The notes under the pieces: generated by a model | Database searches by the model: none | Seen by the model: the letters and a program-made list of their open reading frames with translations, nothing else | What the model was told of the DNA's origin: nothing | Shown here: positions 27,295-35,588 of the stretch, piece after piece | How the letters are laid out: each line of letters starts with the position of its first letter | Numbering within the stretch: position 1 is the first letter of the stretch | Made by a program: the position numbers and the translations under genes | Assembly (NCBI GenBank): GCA_016763155.1 | Contig: JAESUH010000036.1 | Location: 1 to 41,056 of the forward strand | Source of the DNA: Rhizobiaceae bacterium | Lineage (GTDB): Bacteria; Pseudomonadota; Alphaproteobacteria; Rhizobiales; Rhizobiaceae | Reading direction: 5' to 3' | DNA length: 41,056 nt

Positions 27295-29091
27295 ATGATG
27301 ACAAGACTACGTGAATTTGGCCTTGGGCCGCGCGTATGGTTTTTAAGACTGAGTGCAGGATTCTTATGTGTTTCATTGCTGTTTTTTGCAGCATGGGTAT
27401 TTTCGTGGGAATTTCTGGCGATATTCAGTCGGGATTCCATAGGTATATTATTGATACTTTTTTTCTGTTTGTTGGGTGTTGCGGCATTTGTCGCGTACAT
27501 CACCAAACCTCTGCGTCGATTGACGCGGGAAATGAACGAGTTTTCTGCCGGAAACCTCAAAGGTGACATAAAGATTGAAGGGCTTGGCGAACTTGGCCGT
27601 GCCTTTGTATCTATGACTTCGAATGTTCAGGGCAAAATGGACGATATCCACAAACTTGCCTATGTGGATAGTGTTACTCAACTGCCAAACCGCGAGTGTT
27701 TTCGCAAGGAACTCGAAACAACGATTGCCAGTGCAATAGCAGACCGCTCTTCGGGGGCGTTGTTATTTGTTGATCTGGATGGATTTAAACGGGTGAATGA
27801 CACAATGGGTCATGATCTTGGCGATAAATTATTGTTCCTTTTTTCCCAACGTATTGCCGGCATTTTGAGAAATGAGGATTTGGTTAGCTTTGGAAATGTC
27901 GAAAGTGACCCTTCTCCGCTTGCTCAAGTCCCTGGGTTGCTTCGCGAGACCAAAGAAGCGCTGGCCGATAGAAGGGCACCAGTTAAAAAACAAATGCTCG
28001 CACGCCTGGGTGGGGATGAATTTACCGTATTACTACCCCAAATCAGAGTGGAAACCGATGCAGCAACCGTTGCCCAGCGCATTATCGAAGCGACAAATGA
28101 ACCTTTTGAAATTGATGGCGCACATATATCCATTGGAGCCTCCATTGGTATCGCGACATTTCCGCGAGATGGGGCTGACTATCGCAGCGTTGTAAAAAAT
28201 GCCGATCTGGCCATGTATAAGGCCAAGGAAGACGGCAAAAATAGGTTTCGGTATTTCTCTGAAGAATTGAATTTACACGCTAAAAACCGTCTTCGGATGG
28301 AAGCAGATTTACGCACGGCCTTGAACAATAACGATCAATTTGTGTTGTTTTATCAGCCGAAGTTTGATTGCAAAACTGGCATCGTTGTTGGCGTCGAAGC
28401 GCTGTTGCGCTGGAACCATCCTCAAAAAGGGCTGCTATATCCAAATGATTTCATCCCAATTGCCGAAGAATGCGGCCTGATTGGAGGCATCACCGACTGG
28501 GTGCTACATGCTGCGTGCCGCGAACTTGCAATGTATGACCAGTTCGAAGTCGAATTATCCTTGGCGGTCAATATTTCCCCAATCCTGATGAACCACCCTG
28601 AATTTGCAGACAATGTATTGGCCATAATACAGTCAACTGGCGTTGATCCTGCAAGGCTGGAACTGGAAATTACAGGCAGCTTTCACCCGGGCAATATGAA
28701 CGCCGTACAGCCCAATTTCACCAAATTGGCAGAACGAGGTATTTGCTTTGCGGTTGATGATTTCAAAGGCGGGGTCTCTGGCCTTCTTGATCTGGCAGAA
28801 TTACCGTTACACATCTTCAAAATTGACGATGATCTCGTCGCGTCTTTGGAAGATACTGACGATAAACGTGCCGCTTCAATCATTAAATCTCTGCTGGTAA
28901 TGGCAAAAAGCTTAAATCTAAAAACCGTTGCCGAAGGTGTTGAAACGGAAAAACAACTAGAGTTTTTGATCGAGCACGGCTGTGAATATGTTCAAGGGTT
29001 CCATCTTTCGAGACCGAAACCAGCACCAGTACTGGCAGAATGGATGAAGATAGGAAAAGTCGAGAACAGTCCTGGGCAACAAGTAGCCTGA
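27295..29091 (+). CDS. Membrane-bound GGDEF-EAL cyclic-di-GMP protein
   Basis: Bifunctional-type cyclic-di-GMP protein of 598 aa. Two transmembrane helices (about 16-38 and 48-68) with almost no periplasmic loop lead into a HAMP-like linker (70-120). The GGDEF domain (about 121-325) has LPNRECF, VDLDGFKRVNDTMGHDLGD and an intact GGDEF at 239-243. An RxxD (RNED, 192-195) stands where the inhibitory site should be, but about 37 extra residues (198-234) separate it from LARLGGDEF. The EAL domain (about 335-585) keeps EAL (368-370), NIS, LELEIT, DDF, FKIDD, AEGVET and QGF. However, the loop 6 partner Glu is Gly (EITGS) and loop 6 reads DDFKGGVSG instead of DDFGTGYSS. AAGGTGAG precedes the ATG. 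It is isolated and diverges from fumarase. Confidence 0.92.
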   Translation: MMTRLREFGLGPRVWFLRLSAGFLCVSLLFFAAWVFSWEFLAIFSRDSIGILLILFFCLLGVAAFVAYITKPLRRLTREMNEFSAGNLKGDIKIEGLGELGRAFVSMTSNVQGKMDDIHKLAYVDSVTQLPNRECFRKELETTIASAIADRSSGALLFVDLDGFKRVNDTMGHDLGDKLLFLFSQRIAGILRNEDLVSFGNVESDPSPLAQVPGLLRETKEALADRRAPVKKQMLARLGGDEFTVLLPQIRVETDAATVAQRIIEATNEPFEIDGAHISIGASIGIATFPRDGADYRSVVKNADLAMYKAKEDGKNRFRYFSEELNLHAKNRLRMEADLRTALNNNDQFVLFYQPKFDCKTGIVVGVEALLRWNHPQKGLLYPNDFIPIAEECGLIGGITDWVLHAACRELAMYDQFEVELSLAVNISPILMNHPEFADNVLAIIQSTGVDPARLELEITGSFHPGNMNAVQPNFTKLAERGICFAVDDFKGGVSGLLDLAELPLHIFKIDDDLVASLEDTDDKRAASIIKSLLVMAKSLNLKTVAEGVETEKQLEFLIEHGCEYVQGFHLSRPKPAPVLAEWMKIGKVENSPGQQVA

Positions 29092-29097
29092 TGGACG

Positions 29098-29763
29098 TCA
29101 GAGAAGCTCAACCGCTGCAGATTTTAGTTCGCTATAATGTGAAATAACGCGGTCTGGTGATAATTCTCGAACCGGAGTTTCTGAATATCCAAAATCAACG
29201 GCAACGACTGGAACATTGCCAGCTTTTGCGGCGCTGATATCGGTAATAGAGTCGCCGACCATTATGGCGTTATCTGTCTGACCACCAGCCAATTCGATGG
29301 TTTTAAGGATGTGTGCTGGATCAGGTTTGCGAAATTCAAAAGTGTTGCCGCCTGTAACAGCTGCAAAACGATCAAAAATATCCAGTTCTTTCAGCAGTTC
29401 CACAGCAAGAGAATCGTGTTTGTTTGTGCAAACAGCAAGGTTCCAGCCATCATTTTGAAAATCTGAAAGAGATTCAATCACCCCGTCAAACAATACTGTA
29501 TCTACGCAGATGTTTTTTTCGTAATCGACCAAAAAATGCTCGAACAATTTTTCCAACATGTCGTTTGAAAGAGCTTTGTTATGAAAATCGAAGGCTTTCT
29601 GAATCATCGCCTTTGCTCCATGTCCCACAACATGGCCCACTTCTGTCATATGTATTGGCTCAAGACCAAGGCTCGCCGTTGTTCTGTTGAGAGCGGGGAT
29701 CAGGTCACGAATGGTATCGGCCAGTGTGCCGTCAAGATCTAGTACGAGAGTTGGAGAGGTCAT
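29098..29763 (-). CDS. gph: Phosphoglycolate phosphatase-type HAD hydrolase
   Basis: Haloacid-dehalogenase-family phosphatase that removes phosphate from 2-phosphoglycolate. Start ATG 29763 gives MTSPTLVLDLDGTLADTIRD, placing the catalytic motif I (DLDGT) at residues 9-13 as usual; a longer frame to 29790 adds nine residues of unlikely sequence. Motif II is the Thr in AVCTNKHDSLAVELLK, motif III the Lys in FEFRKPDPAHIL, and motif IV is MVGDSITDISAAKAGNVPVV. The cap is a helical insert between residues 17 and 85. Length 221 aa is typical. It diverges from rpiA, and both touch pentose or two-carbon phosphate metabolism. Other HAD substrates cannot be excluded. Confidence 0.88.
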   Translation of the reverse strand: MTSPTLVLDLDGTLADTIRDLIPALNRTTASLGLEPIHMTEVGHVVGHGAKAMIQKAFDFHNKALSNDMLEKLFEHFLVDYEKNICVDTVLFDGVIESLSDFQNDGWNLAVCTNKHDSLAVELLKELDIFDRFAAVTGGNTFEFRKPDPAHILKTIELAGGQTDNAIMVGDSITDISAAKAGNVPVVAVDFGYSETPVRELSPDRVISHYSELKSAAVELL

Positions 29764-29951
29764 TAAATGGCGGCCAATGATTGATTGCAATATGGCTGGT
29801 TTAACGCTGAAAAATCACCAATACAAGTTGGGATCTATTTGGCTGGAGATAAAGCGGTTATTTGCTTGATTTTCTCACCCTGACTGGCATAAAAACTCCT
29901 AATCAACAACACGTATCAGGCTCGCACAGGGCTTGAGGTCAGGTCGAAATT

Positions 29952-30641
29952 ATGAGCCAAAATTTGAAAATAGATGCAGCGCGCGCCGCCCTTTCTCTGG
30001 TAAAGGATGGCATGAAACTTGGCATTGGAACCGGGTCGACGGCAAATGAGTTTATTCGACTGCTTGGCGAAAAAGTTAGCGACGGGTTATCAATCATCGG
30101 TGTGCCAACTTCTGAAAAAACTGCTGAATTGTGCCGCGAACTTTCAATTCCCCTGACGACCCTTGAAGAAACCCCTCAATTGGATTTGACCATTGATGGT
30201 ACTGACGAGGTAGATGAACATCTGAATTTGATTAAAGGTGGAGGCGGGGCTCTCTTACGCGAAAAGATCGTGGCTTTTGCCTCCCGCGAAATGGTGGTGA
30301 TTGCAGACAGTTCAAAACGGGTGGCCCAATTGGGTCAATTCCCACTGCCGGTGGAGGTCAATCGCTTTGGTTTGAAGGTGACCAGACTGGCGCTGGAAAG
30401 CATCATGGAAGAAATTACGCCCGGTGGAAAAATTGAATTGCGGAAATCTGGTAGCGAACCATTTGTCACAGATGGCGGCCATTTAATTCTGGATACATTT
30501 TTTGGCCGCATTCCAAATCCAAAAGAATTATCCAGTAATTTATTGCAGGTGCCGGGGGTCGTGCAACACGGATTGTTCCTATCTATGGCAAATCAGATAT
30601 TTATTGCAGGTGCTGATGGTATTACCCATTTGTCACGGTAA
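29952..30641 (+). CDS. rpiA: Ribose-5-phosphate isomerase A
   Basis: Interconverts ribose 5-phosphate and ribulose 5-phosphate in the pentose phosphate pathway. The 229-residue protein shows the phosphate-binding [15 protein letters not shown] at about residues 23-37 and the family block [20 protein letters not shown] followed by [12 protein letters not shown], which holds the catalytic glutamate. The next segment [20 protein letters not shown] is also typical, as is the closing [20 protein letters not shown]. Rossmann-like fold, cytosolic. It starts the rpiA, DUF2059, gor order that is frequent in Rhizobiales. The next gene begins 124 bases downstream. Confidence 0.97.
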   Translation: MSQNLKIDAARAALSLVKDGMKLGIGTGSTANEFIRLLGEKVSDGLSIIGVPTSEKTAELCRELSIPLTTLEETPQLDLTIDGTDEVDEHLNLIKGGGGALLREKIVAFASREMVVIADSSKRVAQLGQFPLPVEVNRFGLKVTRLALESIMEEITPGGKIELRKSGSEPFVTDGGHLILDTFFGRIPNPKELSSNLLQVPGVVQHGLFLSMANQIFIAGADGITHLSR

Positions 30642-30765
30642 CCTTAAAGCTCGTATTGGCTGGAAATGCAGCGATCGGGCTTGGAGAACTCTGGCAAATA
30701 CTCTATCATTGGGGCAACAACAGTTGACGCCTGCAAAACAAGAAAACACTTTTGGAGAATAATAT

Positions 30766-31320
30766 ATGAAACTTTCAACTTCGCCCCATAAAGCAATGGG
30801 TGCCATGTTTGGTGCGTCGGCTCGATTTGTAAAATGCACGGCTGTTCTTATCCCCGTTTTGATGATGTCTGTTGCCGGAGTATCGGCGCAAGAAGCTACT
30901 CAAGCACATCTTGATGCAGCAAAAGCTGCAATCAACGCTTCAAAAACGACAGTGCCTTTGGATGGGATTTTGCCAAGTATTGCCATTAGAACCAAAACTA
31001 CGTTGATTGATGCTCGTCCGGATTTGGCTGATAGAATTAGTGATGTTGTAGACAATGCTTCCATTGAACTTGCCTCGCGGCGGGGTGATTTGGAAGGCGA
31101 AATCGCGCACATTTACGTGCGTGTGTTTACCGAAAAAGAATTGACAGAAATTGCAAATTTTTACGGCTCTGAAACTGGCCAAAAATTACTTTCTGAGGCG
31201 CCAATCATTGAACGTCAGATTAAAGAGTCTTCACGGACCTGGGGTGCTGGCATTCAACGTGATTTGAACCAGACGGTTTCAAAAAAACTTAAGGAAATGG
31301 AAAAAAAGCCAAGCGAGTAA
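30766..31320 (+). CDS. DUF2059 exported protein
   Basis: 184-residue protein of the DUF2059 family, unknown function. An N-terminal positively charged stretch and hydrophobic core (FVKCTAVLIPVLMMSVAGVSAQEA) make a signal peptide with likely cleavage after VSA; starts at Met12 or Met14 would give a more ordinary length. The mature part is helical: AHLDAAKAAINASKTTVPLD, IATRT-like segment (actual IAIRTKTTLIDARPDLADRI), then the family core YVRVFTEKELTEIANFYGSE and TGQKLLSEAPIIERQIKES. GGAG precedes the ATG. Its place between rpiA and gor is recurrent in related genomes. Confidence 0.88.
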   Translation: MKLSTSPHKAMGAMFGASARFVKCTAVLIPVLMMSVAGVSAQEATQAHLDAAKAAINASKTTVPLDGILPSIAIRTKTTLIDARPDLADRISDVVDNASIELASRRGDLEGEIAHIYVRVFTEKELTEIANFYGSETGQKLLSEAPIIERQIKESSRTWGAGIQRDLNQTVSKKLKEMEKKPSE

Positions 31321-31391
31321 TTTTTCCATTCTCAGTCAGGGCCATTTCGACCCTGCGATTTCTCTTGATTTAGACTTTTGGAGCGCCAGTA

Positions 31392-32783
31392 ATGAGCCAG
31401 TACGATTATGATTTGTTTGTTATTGGCGGCGGCTCTGGTGGCGTACGTTCGGGCCGAATTGCTGCAACGTTAGGCAAAAAGGTCGGGATCGCAGAAGAAT
31501 TTCGCTATGGCGGCACATGCGTCATTCGCGGCTGTGTGCCAAAGAAATTGCTGGTCTACGCGTCCCATTTCTCAAGTGACTTTGAAGCAGCCAAGGGATT
31601 TGGCTGGGATGTGGGAGACAGTAGTTTTGACTGGAAAACGCTGATTGGCAGCAAGGATCAAGAGATCGACCGGTTGGAGGGGCTTTATGAAAAAGGCCTC
31701 AATAATGCCGGTGCTGAAATTTTTCGCACCCGCGCTGTCCTGGAAGGCCCCCATGAGGTTCGTCTGGTCAATGAAGACCGGGTAGTGAGTGCAGAAAAAA
31801 TCATCATTGCCGTTGGTGGTACACCAAACCGGATGAAACAAATGTCTGGTTGGGAGCATTGTATTACTTCCGACGAGGTATTTGATCTCGAGCAGTTCCC
31901 GAAAAATATTGTTATTCAGGGCGGCGGCTATATCGCTGTTGAATTCGCCTGCATTTTGGCAGGTCTTGGTGCCAAGACGACCTTGGTTTATCGCGGAGAA
32001 GAAATTTTACGTGGTTTCGATTGGGATATTCGTACCCTTCTGCATGAAGAAATGGTCAGGCGGGGCATCACGGTGATTTGTGGGCGCACATTAGAAAGTG
32101 TGGAGAAAATCGCAGATTCTACCCTCAATGTTAATTTGTCGGATGGAACACAAATTCAGGCAGATCAGGTATTGCAGGCAACCGGGAGACTTCCTGTCAC
32201 CGAAGGTCTGGGTCTTGAAAAAGCTGGCGTTGAAGTTGCATCCAATTATTCCATCAAGGTCGATGATTATTCCAAAACCAATGTGGATAGTATCTGGGCG
32301 CTTGGGGATGTGACCAACCGGGTGGCATTAACTCCGGTCGCAATTCATGAAGCCATGTGTTTCATTGATACGGAATATCGTGGAATTCGTACCAAGCCTG
32401 ATCATGCGCTGATTGCAACTGCTGTATTTACTCAACCGGAAATCGGCACCATTGGCCTCAGCGAAGAAGAGGCTGGCGAGCAATATCCAAAACTTGATAT
32501 TTACCGCGCCCATTTCCGGCCAATGAAGAACACGCTCTCCGGTAGTTCTGAAAAAATGTTGATGAAACTAATCGTTGATAGTGAAACCGGAATTATTGTT
32601 GGTCTTCACATTATGGGTGAGGCGGCAGGTGAAATGGCGCAGACTCTGGCAATTGCCATAAAAATGGGGGCAACCAAAGACGATTTTGATCGTACAATGG
32701 CGGTGCATCCCACAGCTGCCGAAGAGCTGGTCACAATGTATCAGGCTAGTTACCATGTCATTGATGGAAAGCGAACTGACTAG
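31392..32783 (+). CDS. gor: Glutathione-disulfide reductase
   Basis: FAD enzyme that reduces oxidised glutathione with NADPH. The 463-residue protein begins with the FAD-binding fold FVIGGGSGGVRSGRIAA (residues 9-25) and has the redox-active disulphide GGTCVIRGCVPKKLLVY, the glutathione reductase form of the motif. The NAD(P) fold is seen in VIQGGGYIAVEFACILAGLG with an arginine-containing following strand (TTLVYRGEEILRGFDWDIR), as expected for NADPH. The C-terminal catalytic HPTAAEELVTMY lies in AVHPTAAEELV. A P450 gene begins only 13 bases downstream, so gor and the P450-nitrile hydratase genes may share a transcript. Confidence 0.95.
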   Translation: MSQYDYDLFVIGGGSGGVRSGRIAATLGKKVGIAEEFRYGGTCVIRGCVPKKLLVYASHFSSDFEAAKGFGWDVGDSSFDWKTLIGSKDQEIDRLEGLYEKGLNNAGAEIFRTRAVLEGPHEVRLVNEDRVVSAEKIIIAVGGTPNRMKQMSGWEHCITSDEVFDLEQFPKNIVIQGGGYIAVEFACILAGLGAKTTLVYRGEEILRGFDWDIRTLLHEEMVRRGITVICGRTLESVEKIADSTLNVNLSDGTQIQADQVLQATGRLPVTEGLGLEKAGVEVASNYSIKVDDYSKTNVDSIWALGDVTNRVALTPVAIHEAMCFIDTEYRGIRTKPDHALIATAVFTQPEIGTIGLSEEEAGEQYPKLDIYRAHFRPMKNTLSGSSEKMLMKLIVDSETGIIVGLHIMGEAAGEMAQTLAIAIKMGATKDDFDRTMAVHPTAAEELVTMYQASYHVIDGKRTD

Positions 32784-32796
32784 GTTGGGATAACAT

Positions 32797-33963
32797 ATGG
32801 CGCAAGCGCCTGTTTTTAATGTGGATATGGATGCTTTTTGGCATGATCCATATCCCGTGCTTAAACAAATGCGCGCTGAAGCTCCCATTTGCTATGTTCC
32901 CCAACTAGATGCGGTGTTGATGACCCGCCGCGATGATATCGCAATTTCTGAAAAGAACATTGAGGTTTTTAGTTCGCATCAGCCCGCCGGTTTGATGAAT
33001 ACCCTGATGGGTCACAATATGATGCGCAAGGATGGGGATGAGCATCTTGGTGAACGAAAAGCCATATTCCCGACAGTTTCTCCTAAAACCGTGCGCGACC
33101 ACTGGAAATCCAGTTTCGAAATGGATGCAGGGCGACTTCTTGATGGTTTGGCAAAAAAGAACAGCGCGGATATCTGTCAGGAATACGCCTTGCCGCTATC
33201 TGGTGATGCTCTAAGGGCAATCACCGGGCTGACAAATTTCACCCCAACTGAAATGGATGCCTGTTCTCAGGCAATGATTGATGGTGTTTCAAATTTTGCG
33301 GGTGACAAGGAAATTGAAGCGAAATGCCATGCTGCCACCGCCAGAATTGATGCTGCCATTGATGAAATCCTCAGCAATGAGCAGAGCGAGCTGGACCCAA
33401 GCCTGATAAGCGTTATGTCTGCCGCAGGCCTGAGCGATGAAAGCATACGGGCCAATATAAAATTGGCGATTAGCGGTGGGCAAAACGAACCACGCGACGC
33501 AATTACCGGCTGTATCTGGGCTTTGCTAAGCCACCCTGAACAACTTGCGATGGTTCAAGCTGGAGAAGCGAGTTGGCAACAAGTGTTTGAAGAATTTGCC
33601 CGTTGGATATCGCCGATTGGCATGTCTCCGCGACGCGTAGCCAAAGCCCATAGTATTGGCGGGATTGATATTGAGCCGGAAACCAAAGTATTTTTCATGT
33701 TCAGCTCTGCCAATCGTGATGAAACTTATTTTGCAGATGGTGATAAATTTGATATCACAAGAGACTGTGCCAAAAGCATTGCATTTGGTGCTGGGCCGCA
33801 TTTTTGCGCCGGTGCATGGGCTGCGCGTTCGCTGATTGGTGAAGTGGCGCTACCAATGATTTTTGATCGTCTCAACGGTTTGAAGTTGGCAGATAATGAA
33901 ACAAAATTCGGCGGCTGGGCCTTTCGTGGGCCGCTGCAACTGAACCTTGTTTGGGATAATTAG
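32797..33963 (+). CDS. Cytochrome P450
   Basis: Soluble bacterial-type P450 of 388 aa. The haem-binding loop is [17 protein letters not shown] with Cys337 as axial ligand. The K-helix ExxR is EFAR (266-269), and the meander region shows [18 protein letters not shown]. The I helix reads [13 protein letters not shown] (224-236): aligned on the GG, the acid-alcohol pair (Asp-Thr in P450cam) is replaced by Asn-Glu and followed by Pro-Arg, so the usual oxygen-activating Thr is absent. There is no attached or adjacent ferredoxin or ferredoxin reductase. It lies 13 bases after gor and 11 before the nitrile hydratase alpha gene, which points to work on the same substrate chain. Substrate and reaction are unknown; nitrile formation from an aldoxime is one hypothesis. 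Confidence 0.93.
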   Translation: MAQAPVFNVDMDAFWHDPYPVLKQMRAEAPICYVPQLDAVLMTRRDDIAISEKNIEVFSSHQPAGLMNTLMGHNMMRKDGDEHLGERKAIFPTVSPKTVRDHWKSSFEMDAGRLLDGLAKKNSADICQEYALPLSGDALRAITGLTNFTPTEMDACSQAMIDGVSNFAGDKEIEAKCHAATARIDAAIDEILSNEQSELDPSLISVMSAAGLSDESIRANIKLAISGGQNEPRDAITGCIWALLSHPEQLAMVQAGEASWQQVFEEFARWISPIGMSPRRVAKAHSIGGIDIEPETKVFFMFSSANRDETYFADGDKFDITRDCAKSIAFGAGPHFCAGAWAARSLIGEVALPMIFDRLNGLKLADNETKFGGWAFRGPLQLNLVWDN

Positions 33964-33974
33964 AGGAAACAATA

Positions 33975-34589
33975 ATGGCACATCATCACCACGACGAAGG
34001 TTCTGCTCTTGAAGAAAACCCGTTGCGGGTAAAGGCGCTGGAATCGCTATTGGTTGAGAAGGGCTATGTTGATCCGGCTGCTCTCGACCAATTAATCGAT
34101 ATTTATGAAAACAAAGTGGGGCCGCGAAATGGTGCGGCTGTTGTGGCGCGTGCTTGGGTAGATCCGCAATTTAAGGCTAAATTGTTGAGTGATGCTACCA
34201 ATGCCATCAAGGAGTTTGGCTTTGAGGGTAGGCAGGGCGAACATATGGAAGTGAAGGAAAATACTCCTGGTATCCATAATATGGTCGTGTGTACTCTTTG
34301 CTCCTGCTACCCTTGGCCAGTGCTTGGCCTGCCTCCCGTCTGGTACAAGGCCGCGCCATACCGTTCGCGTGCTGTATCCGAACCTCGCGCCGTTTTGGCT
34401 GAGTTTGGCGTTACTCTCAGTGATGATACCGAAGTCAGAGTTTGGGATTCAACGGCTGAACTTCGTTACCTCATTTTGCCTATGCGACCAGAAAATACCG
34501 ATCATTTGAGCGAGGAAGAACTGGCGCTTCTTGTCACCCGCGATTCCATGATTGGCACTGGCATTGCCCTTGAAGAGGAACCGAAATGA
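33975..34589 (+). CDS. nthA: Nitrile hydratase, alpha subunit (cobalt type)
   Basis: Metal-binding subunit of the enzyme that hydrates nitriles to amides. The metal site is [20 protein letters not shown] with the claw CTLCSC at residues 106-111; Thr at the second position is the cobalt-type form (iron enzymes have Ser). The middle and last Cys are the ones normally oxidised to sulfinate and sulfenate. The family N-terminal helix region ([20 protein letters not shown]) and [20 protein letters not shown] are present; length 204 aa is standard. The His-rich beginning MAHHHHDEG is natural. GAGGAAA precedes the ATG. It overlaps the beta gene by four bases. Thiocyanate hydrolase is unlikely because the beta part is one chain. 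Confidence 0.96.
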   Translation: MAHHHHDEGSALEENPLRVKALESLLVEKGYVDPAALDQLIDIYENKVGPRNGAAVVARAWVDPQFKAKLLSDATNAIKEFGFEGRQGEHMEVKENTPGIHNMVVCTLCSCYPWPVLGLPPVWYKAAPYRSRAVSEPRAVLAEFGVTLSDDTEVRVWDSTAELRYLILPMRPENTDHLSEEELALLVTRDSMIGTGIALEEEPK

Positions 34590-35242
34590 ACGGCGGACAC
34601 GATTTAGGGGGTAGGCACGGCCTCGGCCCGATTAACCCGGAGCAAAATGAACCGGTATTTCATGGAGAGTGGGAAGAGCGCGTATTTGCGCTAACCGTTG
34701 CCATGGGATTTTGTGGCGAGTGGAATATTGATGCGGCTAGATATGCTCGCGAAAACCGAAATCCTGCTGATTATATTCAGGCGAGCTATTATCAAGTCTG
34801 GCTTTACGGCCTGCTGGTTCTATTGCAGGAGCGAGACCTATTGCTTGAAGGTGAACTGGAAACCGGAATTGCGCAAAAAACGCGCGCCACAAAGTTTGCG
34901 CCCAAAGCCGAAGAGGTTTTATCCAAACTTGCACTTGGTGGCTCCTGCGCCCGTGAGACGTCAGCCGCACAAGAATTTTCAGTTGGCGATAAAATCACGA
35001 CTAGAAACATCAACCCCAAAGCCCACACGCGCTTGCCTTCCTATACCAGAGGGAAGACTGGCACAGTGGCCGCAGTAAACGGCGTTTTCGTTTTTCCTGA
35101 TAGCAACGCACAATTTTTGGGAGAAGACCCGCAATATTGTTACAGCGTTCGCTTTGAAGGTAGTGAGCTTTGGGGAGAACAGGCCGAGCCAAATTCGTGC
35201 GTTTATCTGGATATGTGGGAGCCCTACCTTGAACACGCCTGA
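34586..35242 (+). CDS. nthB: Nitrile hydratase, beta subunit
   Basis: Second subunit of nitrile hydratase, forming the alpha-beta interface over the metal site. The 218 residues begin with the family signature [16 protein letters not shown], followed by an N-terminal helical domain ([35 protein letters not shown]). The C-terminal part is an SH3-like barrel: [40 protein letters not shown], and a [14 protein letters not shown] strand ending in [13 protein letters not shown]. It overlaps nthA (ATGA) upstream and the activator gene downstream by 14 bases, so the three are translationally linked. Confidence 0.96.
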   Translation: MNGGHDLGGRHGLGPINPEQNEPVFHGEWEERVFALTVAMGFCGEWNIDAARYARENRNPADYIQASYYQVWLYGLLVLLQERDLLLEGELETGIAQKTRATKFAPKAEEVLSKLALGGSCARETSAAQEFSVGDKITTRNINPKAHTRLPSYTRGKTGTVAAVNGVFVFPDSNAQFLGEDPQYCYSVRFEGSELWGEQAEPNSCVYLDMWEPYLEHA

Positions 35243-35579
35243 ACTATTACCAAACCAGCCCCATGATCATGAAGGTCCTGTATTTCGGGAGCCATGGGAG
35301 GCACAAGCCTTTGCCATGGCGGTTTCTCTGCATGCGAAAGGTGTGTTTACGTGGACGGAGTGGACTGAAACAATCGGCGCATTGATTGCAGCCGATAATG
35401 AACCGGATGAAACTGGTGAGCGCTATTACGGATATTGGCTTGCAGCACTGGAGCAATTGGTGGCTGCTAATACTCCCATTTCCAGGGAATTGCTTTCAGA
35501 CAGAAAAAACGCCTGGGACAAAGCCGCAAGGGCAACGCCCCACGGCGAAGCAATTATATTGGGTCGCAATAAGGTTTAG
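35229..35579 (+). CDS. Nitrile hydratase accessory protein (activator)
   Basis: Chaperone-like protein needed to load cobalt and mature nitrile hydratase, by comparison with the activator family (P14K, NhlE). The start is taken as TTG 35229 with GGGAG seven bases upstream, giving about 116 residues; a longer frame to 35154 lies wholly within nthB and has no such signal. The sequence PVFREPWEAQAFAMAVSLHA with FTWTEWTETIG is visibly a paralogue of the beta-subunit N-terminal domain ([18 protein letters not shown]), as is known for this family. YYGYWLAALEQLVAA follows. It ends the run; no cobalt transporter or amidase is seen before the strand switch. Confidence 0.88.
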   Translation: MNTPELLPNQPHDHEGPVFREPWEAQAFAMAVSLHAKGVFTWTEWTETIGALIAADNEPDETGERYYGYWLAALEQLVAANTPISRELLSDRKNAWDKAARATPHGEAIILGRNKV

Positions 35580-35588
35580 CGTTCAAGT

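Noticed and set aside
33975-34001. His-rich start of nthA resembling an affinity tag
   Set aside because: Four natural His codons in a native context with genomic flanks; no vector sequence is visible.
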